Part shown: positions 8,721 through 15,566 of the stretch, piece by piece
Layout: every line of letters begins with the position of its first letter
Position numbering within the stretch: the first letter of the stretch is position 1
Assembly: GCA_002337215.1 (NCBI GenBank)
Contig: DDFO01000054.1
Location: forward strand, 56,576 to 75,981
Reading direction: 5' to 3'
DNA: 19,406 bases
From: Phycisphaerales bacterium UBA1926
Lineage (GTDB): Bacteria > Planctomycetota > Phycisphaerae > Phycisphaerales > UBA1924
Notes under the pieces: model-generated
Seen by the model: the letters and a program-made list of their open reading frames with translations, nothing else
The model's database searches: none
What the model was told of the DNA's origin: nothing
Program-made: the position numbers and the translations under genes

Positions 8721-10208
8721 ATGGCAGAAGCAAACCCAGAAGCGCAGGGCGCATCGGAAACTCTGGAGGCCGGCGAGTTCGCATCGCTCCTTGAGAAGAA
8801 CTTCAAGCCCAAGAGCGACCGGCAGAAGGAAGCGATCGAGGACGGGGTCAAGACCCTGGCTGAGCAGGCGCTCGCCGACACCGCGCTCGTCAGCGATGAC
8901 GCGGTGAAATCGATTGAGGCGATTATCGCCGAGATCGACCGCAAACTCACCGAGCAGGTCAACCAGATCATCCACAACGAGGACTTCCAGGCGCTCGAGG
9001 GAACCTGGCGCGGATTGCACCACCTTGTCAATAACACCGAGACGGACGAGACGCTCAAGATCCGCGTCATGAACATCTCCAAGAAGGACCTGAGCAAGAC
9101 ACTCAAGAAATTCAAGGGGACTGCCTGGGACCAGAGCCCGCTGTTCAAGAAGATCTACGAGGAAGAGTTCGGAAGCCCCGGCGGAGAGCCCTACGGCTGC
9201 CTCATCGGCGACTACCACTTCGACCACACCGCGCCCGATGTCGAGATCCTTAGCGGGATGGCGCAGATCGCGGGCGCCGCACACGCGCCGTTCATCGCAG
9301 GGTCTGATCCCAAGGTGATGAACATGGACTCGTGGCAGGAGCTCTCCAACCCGCGCGACCTGACCAAGATCTTCCAGAGCCCCGAGTATGCCTCGTGGCG
9401 TTCGCTGCGTGACAGCGACGACTCGAAGTACCTCGGGCTCGCGATGCCGCGGTTCCTCAGCCGGATCCCTTACGGCTCAACGACCAACCCCGTCGATGAG
9501 TTCGCGTTCGAAGAGGACACCGAGGGCTCGGACCACAACAAGTACACCTGGTCCAACTCGGCCTACGCCATGGGCGTCAATATCACCCGGGCGTTCAAGA
9601 CCTACGGCTGGTGCACCACCATCCGCGGCGTTGAGTCGGGTGGCATGGTCGAGGGCCTCCCGGTCCACACCTTCCCGACCGACGACGGCGGCGTGGACAT
9701 GAAGTGCCCGACGGAGATCGCGATCACCGATCGCCGCGAGGCCGAACTCGCCAAGAACGGGTTCATGCCGCTGAGCCACTGGAAGAACACCGACTACGCG
9801 GTGTTCGTCGGTGCCCAGAGCCTTCACAAACCGGCGGAGTACGAGGACCCGGACGCGACCGCGAACGCGAACCTCGGTGCCCGGTTGCCCTACCTGTTCG
9901 CGACAACCCGGTTCGCCCACTACCTCAAGTGCATCGTGCGTGACAAGGTCGGCTCCTTTAAGGAGCGGGCCGACATGGAGAAATGGCTCAACAACTGGAT
10001 CATGCAGTATGTCGAGCCCGATCCCTCGAACGCGACCGAGGACGCGAAGGCCCGCCGCCCGCTCGCAGCCGCCGAGGTCGTCGTCGAAGAGGTCGAGGGG
10101 AATCCGGGCTATTACAGCTCGAAGTTCTTCCTGCGGCCGCACTACCAGCTCGAGGGGCTCTCGGTTTCGTTGCGTCTGGTCAGCAAGCTTCCGAGCCAGA
10201 AAAGCTGA
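8721..10208 (+). CDS. tssC: T6SS contractile sheath large subunit TssC (VipB/ImpC)
   Basis: TssC is the large sheath subunit. The whole family pattern is present: an N-terminal helix (FASLLEKNFKPKSDRQKEA), EGTWRGLHHLV at residues 93-101, IGDYHFDH at ~161, GAAHAPFIAG, then the C-terminal SWHW-like region, with SLHKPAEY, ATTRFAHYLKCIVRDK and the final strand FFLRPHYQLEGLSVSLRLVSKLP, which interlocks with neighbouring protomers. An in-frame ATG at 8715 would give two more residues (MI) and a four-base overlap with tssB. I prefer 8721 because the G-rich Shine-Dalgarno (8704-8711) then lies nine bases away rather than three. The 495-residue length is normal and no key segment is missing. Confidence 0.97.
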   Translation: MAEANPEAQGASETLEAGEFASLLEKNFKPKSDRQKEAIEDGVKTLAEQALADTALVSDDAVKSIEAIIAEIDRKLTEQVNQIIHNEDFQALEGTWRGLHHLVNNTETDETLKIRVMNISKKDLSKTLKKFKGTAWDQSPLFKKIYEEEFGSPGGEPYGCLIGDYHFDHTAPDVEILSGMAQIAGAAHAPFIAGSDPKVMNMDSWQELSNPRDLTKIFQSPEYASWRSLRDSDDSKYLGLAMPRFLSRIPYGSTTNPVDEFAFEEDTEGSDHNKYTWSNSAYAMGVNITRAFKTYGWCTTIRGVESGGMVEGLPVHTFPTDDGGVDMKCPTEIAITDRREAELAKNGFMPLSHWKNTDYAVFVGAQSLHKPAEYEDPDATANANLGARLPYLFATTRFAHYLKCIVRDKVGSFKERADMEKWLNNWIMQYVEPDPSNATEDAKARRPLAAAEVVVEEVEGNPGYYSSKFFLRPHYQLEGLSVSLRLVSKLPSQKS

Positions 10209-10251
10209 TCCGGGCCGGTGGATTCGAGTCCTTCGTCAGAGTCGGTTCAAG

Positions 10252-10290
10252 GCCGGGAGGGGGGCTCCCCGGCCCAGGGAACGGGTTTTT
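10252..10290 (+). terminator. Hairpin after tssC, terminator- or attenuator-like
   Basis: GGCCGGGAG (10252-10260) pairs with the arm at 10265-10274 over nine base pairs with one bulged C and a GGGG loop. A T5 tract (10286-10290) follows after an 11-base gap, so it is not a textbook terminator. It lies 44 bases after the tssC stop and could reduce transcription into hcp or protect the tssBC mRNA 3' end. Confidence 0.4.
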
Positions 10291-10379
10291 CTCCCCCCAG
10301 CACGAGATTCTGTGCCAGGATGCGTTGCGCCTTTTCAGAGATTCCGCTTGACAAGGTGTAGCGATGATCACGGGGACAA

Positions 10380-10407
10380 TCGAAACCCCGGCAGCACATT
10401 CGAAACC
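10380..10407 (+). promoter_or_regulatory. 20-base-spaced direct repeat in the hcp leader
   Basis: The octamer TCGAAACC occurs at 10380-10387 and again at 10400-10407, both followed by C/G-rich bases. The 20-base period is close to two helical turns, which would suit a dimeric regulator. Only two copies are seen and no known regulator is recognised. Confidence 0.25.
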
Positions 10408-10421
10408 GGCCCGCTCGGGCC
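10408..10421 (+). promoter_or_regulatory. Leader hairpin directly before the hcp ribosome binding site
   Basis: GGCCC and GGGCC form a perfect five-base-pair GC stem with a GCTC loop. It ends two bases before the Shine-Dalgarno AGGGAG (10424-10429), which itself stays single-stranded. It could guard the 5' end of a highly expressed transcript. Confidence 0.35.
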
Positions 10422-10436
10422 TCAGGGAGCACCACA

Positions 10437-10937
10437 ATGAGCTTTGACGGATTTATCAAGGTCCAGGGCATCAAGGGCGACAGCACCGACAGTGCACACG
10501 CCGAATGGATCGAGATCCAGGCGTTCAGCCACTCGATCGTCCAGTCCACCGGCGGCGCCGCTTCCGCCCAGGGCACCCACGCCGGCGGCCGGGCCGACCA
10601 CGGCGATTTCTCGATCGTCAAGCGGCTCGACAGCGCCAGTCCCGCCCTGTTCATGCACGTCTGCTCGGCCAAGCCGATCCCCGAGATCGTCGTCGAGCTC
10701 TGCCGTGCGATGGGCGACAAGACCGTGTTTATGAAGTACACCCTCAAGGACGCGATCGTGTCGTCGGTCCGCCCCAGTGGCTCGACCGACGGTGAGGATC
10801 TGATCCCGCTGGAGGAAGTCACGTTCCGGTACGGCGAGGTCCACCTCGAGTACACCCCGACCGATCCTCGCAGCGGCGGCAAGACCGGCGCCGCGATCAT
10901 GGCCGCCTGGAGCACGCTGGAAAACCAGCCGCTCTGA
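10437..10937 (+). CDS. hcp: T6SS tube protein Hcp (TssD)
   Basis: Hcp hexamers stack to form the inner tube that is expelled by sheath contraction; it also carries small effectors in its lumen. The 166-residue protein is a plain Hcp1-type beta-barrel: it opens MSFDGFIKVQGIKGDS, then AEWIEIQAFSHSI, HGDFSIVKRLDSASPALF, and a typical C-terminal strand set (LEEVTFRYGEVHLEYTPTDP). No extra effector domain is fused to it. The ATG is preceded by AGGGAG with seven-base spacing. The gene stands alone between hairpins, 228 bases after tssC and 237 bases before tagJ, which fits separately controlled, high-level expression. The VgrG spike that would cap the tube is not in this window. Confidence 0.96.
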   Translation: MSFDGFIKVQGIKGDSTDSAHAEWIEIQAFSHSIVQSTGGAASAQGTHAGGRADHGDFSIVKRLDSASPALFMHVCSAKPIPEIVVELCRAMGDKTVFMKYTLKDAIVSSVRPSGSTDGEDLIPLEEVTFRYGEVHLEYTPTDPRSGGKTGAAIMAAWSTLENQPL

Positions 10938-11069
10938 TCCGCGACGCGGAGGACATTGGGAAGAGCCCGCTCGGCCTCGCCGGTTGATCGGATGCTCCCT
11001 CCCGGGCCGCCCATCGCTCATCGCAATGGGTTCGCCCGCGATCGGACGGCCGACGAATCTGTTACAGTG

Positions 11070-11099
11070 CAAGGGCGGGGCCTCGAGGCCCCGCCCTTG
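11070..11099 (+). terminator. Perfect 30-base palindrome after hcp, probable terminator
   Basis: The two 15-base halves are exact reverse complements centred on CTCGAG, giving a 13-base-pair GC-rich stem with a TCGA loop. The downstream sequence is TTCATC, so the T tract is weak. It sits 132 bases after the hcp stop and 75 before tagJ. It may terminate hcp transcription or act in both directions. Confidence 0.55.
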
Positions 11100-11174
11100 T
11101 TCATCGAGGCACTTTGGCAGCAGTGAATTCTTGAGTCCGGGCGATCCGCGACCGAGCGTTGGGGGGGACGGCAG

Positions 11175-12014
11175 ATGAACGCCGAGCAGTTGCTCAAGGA
11201 AGGCAAGCCGACCGAGGCGCTCGCGGCTCTTCGCGACGAGGTCCGGTCGGACCCATCCAACGCGGAACTCCGCGCATTCCTCTATCAGTTGCTCTGCGTG
11301 CTGGGAGATTGGGACCGGGCGCTCACGCAGATCAATGTCCTGGGCGATCTCAAGCCCAAGGACCTCATCATGGTCGAGTTCTACCGCAACGCGATCCGCT
11401 GCGAGGCGCTCCGAGACCAGGTCTTCGCCGGCAACCGCACGCCGCTCATGCTCGGCGAACCGGCGGAGTGGATGGGCTGGATGGTCCAGGCTGTCGGCCA
11501 TCACGCACGCGGTGAAATCGCCGCCGCCGCTAGGCTCCGCGATCGTGCATTCGAGGCCGCGCCCGCGATCGATGGCACGATCAACGGTCAGCCGTTCGAC
11601 TGGCTCGCCGATACCGACCACCGCCTCGGCCCGATCCTTGAGGTCATTATCCAGGGCAAGTATTACTGGGTGCCCTTCGACCACATCAGCGCGATGAAAA
11701 TCGATCCCCCCGGGAGCCTGCGTGACATGGTCTGGGCCCAGGCTCAGTTCATCTGGAGCAACAAAGGCAAGGCGGTGGGGCTCATCCCCGTCCGCTATCC
11801 CGGGACGATCTCGGGTGGAACCGACGCCGAACGGCTGAGCCGGGCGACTTCATTCGCTGATCTCGAAGACGGCTATTGCGTCGGCTCGGGGCAGCGCATC
11901 TTTGCGAGTGACGCGGGTGAGACCCCGCTGCTTGAAGCACAGCTCATCACGCTCGGCCCTCAAGACGATGATGAAGACGGATCGCCGGACCCCGCGGAGA
12001 CGGGAAATGGCTGA
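11175..12014 (+). CDS. tagJ: T6SS accessory protein TagJ (ImpE/SciE family)
   Basis: TagJ (HsiE1 in Pseudomonas aeruginosa) binds TssB and ClpV and is thought to help direct contracted sheath to the unfoldase; it occurs only in some T6SS classes. The protein has an N-terminal TPR-like part (LLKEGKPTEALAALRDEVR, then AELRAFLYQLLCVLGDWDRAL, residues 6-50) and the ImpE core: FDWLADTDHRLGPILEVI (141-158), YYWVPFDHI (163-171), a stretch containing PVRYPGT and the closing TPLLEAQLITLG. The tail is acidic and probably flexible. The 279-residue length is normal. The ATG follows a G-run Shine-Dalgarno (GGGGGGGA, seven to eight bases upstream). The stop overlaps tssE by eight bases, so the two are coupled; tagJ heads the baseplate/ClpV operon. 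Confidence 0.93.
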   Translation: MNAEQLLKEGKPTEALAALRDEVRSDPSNAELRAFLYQLLCVLGDWDRALTQINVLGDLKPKDLIMVEFYRNAIRCEALRDQVFAGNRTPLMLGEPAEWMGWMVQAVGHHARGEIAAAARLRDRAFEAAPAIDGTINGQPFDWLADTDHRLGPILEVIIQGKYYWVPFDHISAMKIDPPGSLRDMVWAQAQFIWSNKGKAVGLIPVRYPGTISGGTDAERLSRATSFADLEDGYCVGSGQRIFASDAGETPLLEAQLITLGPQDDDEDGSPDPAETGNG

Positions 12015-12513
12015 GCTCACCCCGACCGAGCGCCTCCAGCCCTGTCTGCTGGACCGCCTGACCGACGACGAGCCCACCAAATCGGCAGAGAGCCGTGACC
12101 GGCGTGTCTTCACCACCAGGCAGCTCCGCGAGGCCGTGCTCCGCGACCTGAGCTGGCTGCTCAATACCGCCCAGCGGCTGGGCCCCGATGAGAGAGACGA
12201 GGCGCCCGAGGTCTACGGCAGCGTGCTCAACTACGGCGTGCCCGATCTCACGGGTGTCACGACCGGCGGGCTCGACATAGGCGGGCTCGAGAAGGCCCTG
12301 ATCCGCGCGATCCGAGCGTTCGAACCCCGGATCATGCCGGGAACGCTGCGCATCGTCGCCTCGGTGAACGAGGGCGAGATGTCGGGCAACGCGCTGGTCT
12401 TCGAGGTCCGCGGAGATCTCTGGGCCCAGCCGATCCCTGAGCCGCTCTACATGAAGACCGAGGTCGATCTCGAGACCGGGCAGTACGTGGTGGAGGAAGC
12501 GGCCGGGCGCTGA
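12007..12513 (+). CDS. tssE: T6SS baseplate wedge protein TssE (gp25-like)
   Basis: TssE is the small gp25-like baseplate subunit that helps start sheath assembly with TssF and TssG. The gp25 signature is clear: RDLSWLLN at residues 46-53, VYGSVLNYGVPDLTG at 69-83 and AIRAFEPRI ending at 109. The 168-residue length is normal for the family. An in-frame ATG at 11902 would add 35 basic residues that resemble nothing in the family, so I take the ATG at 12007, which has GGAG (11996-11999) seven bases upstream and a conventional N terminus (MAELTPTERLQPCLLDRL). It overlaps tagJ by eight bases and is followed by tssF after 37 bases. Confidence 0.94.
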   Translation: MAELTPTERLQPCLLDRLTDDEPTKSAESRDRRVFTTRQLREAVLRDLSWLLNTAQRLGPDERDEAPEVYGSVLNYGVPDLTGVTTGGLDIGGLEKALIRAIRAFEPRIMPGTLRIVASVNEGEMSGNALVFEVRGDLWAQPIPEPLYMKTEVDLETGQYVVEEAAGR

Positions 12514-12550
12514 CGCGGCCGGCAAAGATCCCGCATCCGGAAGAGGCACG

Positions 12551-14458
12551 ATGGACCAGAAGCTCGTCCGCTATTACGAACGCGAGCTCCGGCACGTCCG
12601 CGAGACGGCCGCCGAGTTCGCCCGCGACTTTCCGAAGATCGCCGGACGTCTCGCGCTCGACGAGTTCGAGTGCGCAGACCCGTACGTCGAGCGATTACTC
12701 GAGGGGTTCGCTTTCCTCGCGGCCCGCGTGCAGCTCAAACTCGACGCCGAGTTTCCCAGGTTCAGCCAGCACCTGCTCGAGTCCGTCTACCCACACTATC
12801 TGTGTCCGACGCCCTCGATGTGCGTGGTTCAGATCCGCCCGGATCTGGAAGACTCGGGCCTCGCCGCCGGCTTCACCGTACCCCGAGACACCGCCCTGCG
12901 GAGCACGATCGGGAGGAGCGACCAGAGCGCCTGCGAGTACCGCACGGCCCACGACGTCACGCTCACGCCCATCGAACTCGTCGAGGCCCAGTACCACGAC
13001 CGGGATCTCCTCTCTCTCGATCTCCCGCGCGATGCCCGGCCTGCCGCCGTGGTCCGGCTCCGCCTCCGCGCGTCCGCCGGCCTGCTCTTTGAGGAGATCG
13101 AGACCGACAAACTCGCGATCCACCTGCGCGGAGCCGGGAACCTCCCGACCCGCCTTTACGAGCGACTCATTGCGCACACATCCGCCGTCCTCGTTCGTCC
13201 CACGCAGCGGCCTCCCGCGTGGACGGTGCGGCTCGATCCCAAGGCGAGCGTTCGTCAGATGGGGTTCGCCGACAATGAGGCGTTGCTCCCGGTCGTCCCG
13301 CGGACCTTCCAGGGCTACCGGCACCTCCAGGAGTACTTTGCCTTCCCCGAGCGGTTCCGATTTATCGAGATCTCGGGTCTCCGCCGAGCATTCGAGCGTT
13401 GCGACGCTCCCTCGATCGAGATCGATTTTCTGCTCAATGACGGCGACCCCGAGCTCGAGCAGGCGGTCGATGCGTCGGCGTTCGCGCTGCACTGTACGCC
13501 CGCGATCAACCTGTTCCCCAAACGGTGCGACCGGATCCATGTTTCTGACCGATTCCATGAGTTCCACGTCGTTCCCGACAAAACCCGCCCGCTCGATTAC
13601 GAGATCTACGACATCACCGACGTCGTGGGCGTGGGGGGGCAGATCGACGACGAACGCTCGTTCCGACCGTTCTACAAAGCCAGCGACATGGACGAGGACA
13701 CGGGGGACGGCGGGGCGTTCTTCGAGACCGCCCGCAAGCCGCGCCAACTGACCGACCGCGAGCGTCGGTCGGGCCGCCGATCGAGCTACCCGGGGAGCGA
13801 GGTCTATCTCCAGCTCGTCGACGCGTCGAGCGCACCCTACCGATCGGACCTCCGCCAGCTCGCGATCAGCACCCGGTGCACCAACCGCGACCTGCCGCTC
13901 CGGATGCCCGTCGGCCAGGGCCGGACAGACTTCTCGATGGACATCGGCGGGTCCGTCGAGTCGATCCGCTGCCTGACCGGGCCCACGCCTCCCCGCCCCA
14001 GCTTTGTCGAGGGTGAGATTCTCTGGCGCCTGATCAGCCACCTCTCGCTCAACTATCTTTCGCTCTCGGATTCGGATCTTGCGCTGGGGTCTGACTACAC
14101 CGATCCCAACTCAAGCGGCGCCGCCGCGATGCGCGATCTGCTCAAGATCTACGGGCACCTCTCCGAAGCACCGACGCGTAAGCAGATCGAGGGTCTGCGG
14201 AGCATCCGCAGCCGACCGATCACCAGACGCGTGCCGCGGGACGGGCCGATCAGCTTCGCCCGAGGCCTCGCGATCGACGTGAGTTTCGAGGAGGGGTACT
14301 TCGAAGGTTCCGGCTGCTTCGTCCTCGGCGCTGTCCTCGAGCGGTTCTTCGCGAAGTATGTCTCGATCAACAGTTTCACAGAAACCCGAGTCCACACCCG
14401 CGAGCGGGGGGAGATCATGCGATGGCCAACCAGGATCGGAACGCGGCACACGCTCTGA
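12551..14458 (+). CDS. tssF: T6SS baseplate wedge protein TssF (VasA/ImpG)
   Basis: Two TssF and one TssG form the baseplate wedge, gp6/gp7-like, on which TssE and TssK assemble. The family N terminus is exact: YYERELRHVRE at residues 8-18, DPYVERLLEGFAFLAARVQ from 43, and YPHYLCPTPSM at 80-90. Later stretches also match: the FPERFRFIEISGL region, PAINLFPKRCDRI, the PGSEVYLQLVD segment, the CTNRDLP motif, SHLSLNYLSL, and a C terminus ending in ERGEIMRWPTRIGTRHTL. The 635-residue length is within the upper normal range, with a short acidic/Gly loop (DMDEDTGDGGAF) as the only visible expansion. The ATG follows GGAAG with about seven-base spacing. It overlaps tssG by 37 bases, implying coupled translation. 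Confidence 0.95.
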   Translation: MDQKLVRYYERELRHVRETAAEFARDFPKIAGRLALDEFECADPYVERLLEGFAFLAARVQLKLDAEFPRFSQHLLESVYPHYLCPTPSMCVVQIRPDLEDSGLAAGFTVPRDTALRSTIGRSDQSACEYRTAHDVTLTPIELVEAQYHDRDLLSLDLPRDARPAAVVRLRLRASAGLLFEEIETDKLAIHLRGAGNLPTRLYERLIAHTSAVLVRPTQRPPAWTVRLDPKASVRQMGFADNEALLPVVPRTFQGYRHLQEYFAFPERFRFIEISGLRRAFERCDAPSIEIDFLLNDGDPELEQAVDASAFALHCTPAINLFPKRCDRIHVSDRFHEFHVVPDKTRPLDYEIYDITDVVGVGGQIDDERSFRPFYKASDMDEDTGDGGAFFETARKPRQLTDRERRSGRRSSYPGSEVYLQLVDASSAPYRSDLRQLAISTRCTNRDLPLRMPVGQGRTDFSMDIGGSVESIRCLTGPTPPRPSFVEGEILWRLISHLSLNYLSLSDSDLALGSDYTDPNSSGAAAMRDLLKIYGHLSEAPTRKQIEGLRSIRSRPITRRVPRDGPISFARGLAIDVSFEEGYFEGSGCFVLGAVLERFFAKYVSINSFTETRVHTRERGEIMRWPTRIGTRHTL

Positions 14459-15480
14459 TCCTCCGGCTGATGGAGAAGCCGTACGCGTACGACTTCTTCG
14501 CCGCAGTCCGCAGGGTCGAGGCAAGCAAGAACACGCCCGCTCGCACGGGGGCGTCCCAACGCCTGCGCGATGATCCCATCCGGTTCGCCCAGGAACCCTC
14601 CCTGGCGTTCGCCCCGTCCACGCTGCACGGATACACGCCGGGCGCGCGTGGTCAACCCGACCGGATGACCGTCAACTTCATGGGACTGTTCGGCCCCAAC
14701 GGTCCCCTCCCGCTCCATCTCACCGAGTACGCCCGCGATCGCGACCGCAACGCACGCGACAAGTCGTTCGTTCGCTTCGCCGACATCTTCCACCACCGGA
14801 TGATCGCGCTGTTCTACCGGGCCTGGGCGGTCAACCAGGCCGCGGTCTCGTTCGATCGCATCGCCGACGACCCGGATTCGGACCGGTTCGGCTTCTACGT
14901 CGCCAGCGTGATCGGCCTCGCCGACAAGACGCTCCGCCGGCGCGACGGCGTGCCCGATATCGCCAAGCAGCACTTCGCCGGGCGTCTCGTCCAGCAGTCC
15001 AAGCCTCCCGAGGGGTTGGCGGCGATCCTGTCGGATTACTTCGGAATGCCCTGCCAGATCGAAGAGTTCGTCGGGCAATGGATCGATATCCCCGAGGCCG
15101 ACCGGCTCCGCATGGGCGCGCACCCCGCGATCGGTCGGCTCGGCGAGTCCGCGGTCGTCGGCGCGCGCACGTGGGATTGCAGCCAGAAGTTCCGCATCGT
15201 CATCGGCCCGATCTCTCTGGATCAGTTCCACCGCCTGCTCCCGACGGGGCGGTCCTTCGCTCGCCTCGTCGGCTGGGTCCGCAACTACATCGGATACGAA
15301 TTCGATTGGGACGCGAAGATCATTCTCAAGAAAGAGGAAGTCCCCGTCGCGAGGCTGGGTGGCGACGGTCGGTCGCCCCCCTCGATGCTCGGCTGGACGA
15401 CGTGGACAAGCACGAAGCCGTTCGAGGACGACGCGGACGACCTCGTTCTGCGAGCGCCCGACGAGGGGCACATGGTGTAG
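14422..15480 (+). CDS. tssG: T6SS baseplate wedge protein TssG (VasB/ImpH)
   Basis: TssG completes the TssE-F-G wedge and contacts TssK, which links the baseplate to the membrane complex. The family pattern is visible: YAYDFFAAVRRVE from residue 21, the DPIRFAQEPSLAFAPST strand, MGLFGPNGPLPLHLTEY at 87-103, FADIFHHRMIALFYRAW, and the second half with FGMPCQIEEFVGQW, LGESAVVGARTWDCSQKF and the closing LGWTTWTS and DADDLVL. Its 352 residues are typical. The ATG lies inside the end of tssF and has a GGGGGGAG Shine-Dalgarno eight bases upstream. The 86-base gap to tssH holds two small hairpins. Confidence 0.94.
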   Translation: MANQDRNAAHALILRLMEKPYAYDFFAAVRRVEASKNTPARTGASQRLRDDPIRFAQEPSLAFAPSTLHGYTPGARGQPDRMTVNFMGLFGPNGPLPLHLTEYARDRDRNARDKSFVRFADIFHHRMIALFYRAWAVNQAAVSFDRIADDPDSDRFGFYVASVIGLADKTLRRRDGVPDIAKQHFAGRLVQQSKPPEGLAAILSDYFGMPCQIEEFVGQWIDIPEADRLRMGAHPAIGRLGESAVVGARTWDCSQKFRIVIGPISLDQFHRLLPTGRSFARLVGWVRNYIGYEFDWDAKIILKKEEVPVARLGGDGRSPPSMLGWTTWTSTKPFEDDADDLVLRAPDEGHMV

Positions 15481-15491
15481 ATTGCGTCGCC

Positions 15492-15550
15492 CGGGATGAT
15501 CCCGAGCGGCACCGGATGAGATTATTGGGAAGGGGACGCCGGCGCGTCCC
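15492..15550 (+). promoter_or_regulatory. Two hairpins in the tssG-tssH gap, one abutting the tssH ribosome binding site
   Basis: The first hairpin (15492-15504) is CGGGA-TGA-TCCCG. The second (15533-15550) is a perfect seven-base-pair stem GGGACGC/GCGTCCC with a CGGC loop. The second ends three bases before the strong Shine-Dalgarno GGAGGA (15554-15559). This resembles the hairpins before tssB and hcp, and may set the relative output of tssH within the operon. Confidence 0.35.
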
Positions 15551-15566
15551 GTCGGAGGATTCGACG

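Noticed and set aside
10348..10380. Promoter for hcp based on a perfect TTGACA at 10348-10353
   Set aside because: No -10-like hexamer lies at 16-19 bases; the best (GACAAT) is 21 bases away, so the match is not supported.
11902..12006. Longer tssE start adding 35 residues
   Set aside because: The extra residues are basic and unlike the family, overlap tagJ extensively, and the ATG at 12007 has good spacing to GGAG.
15078..15566. N-terminal extension of tssH by 163 codons
   Set aside because: It lies out of frame within tssG, is Arg/Pro-rich, and the ATG at 15567 has a strong Shine-Dalgarno and the correct ClpV N terminus.
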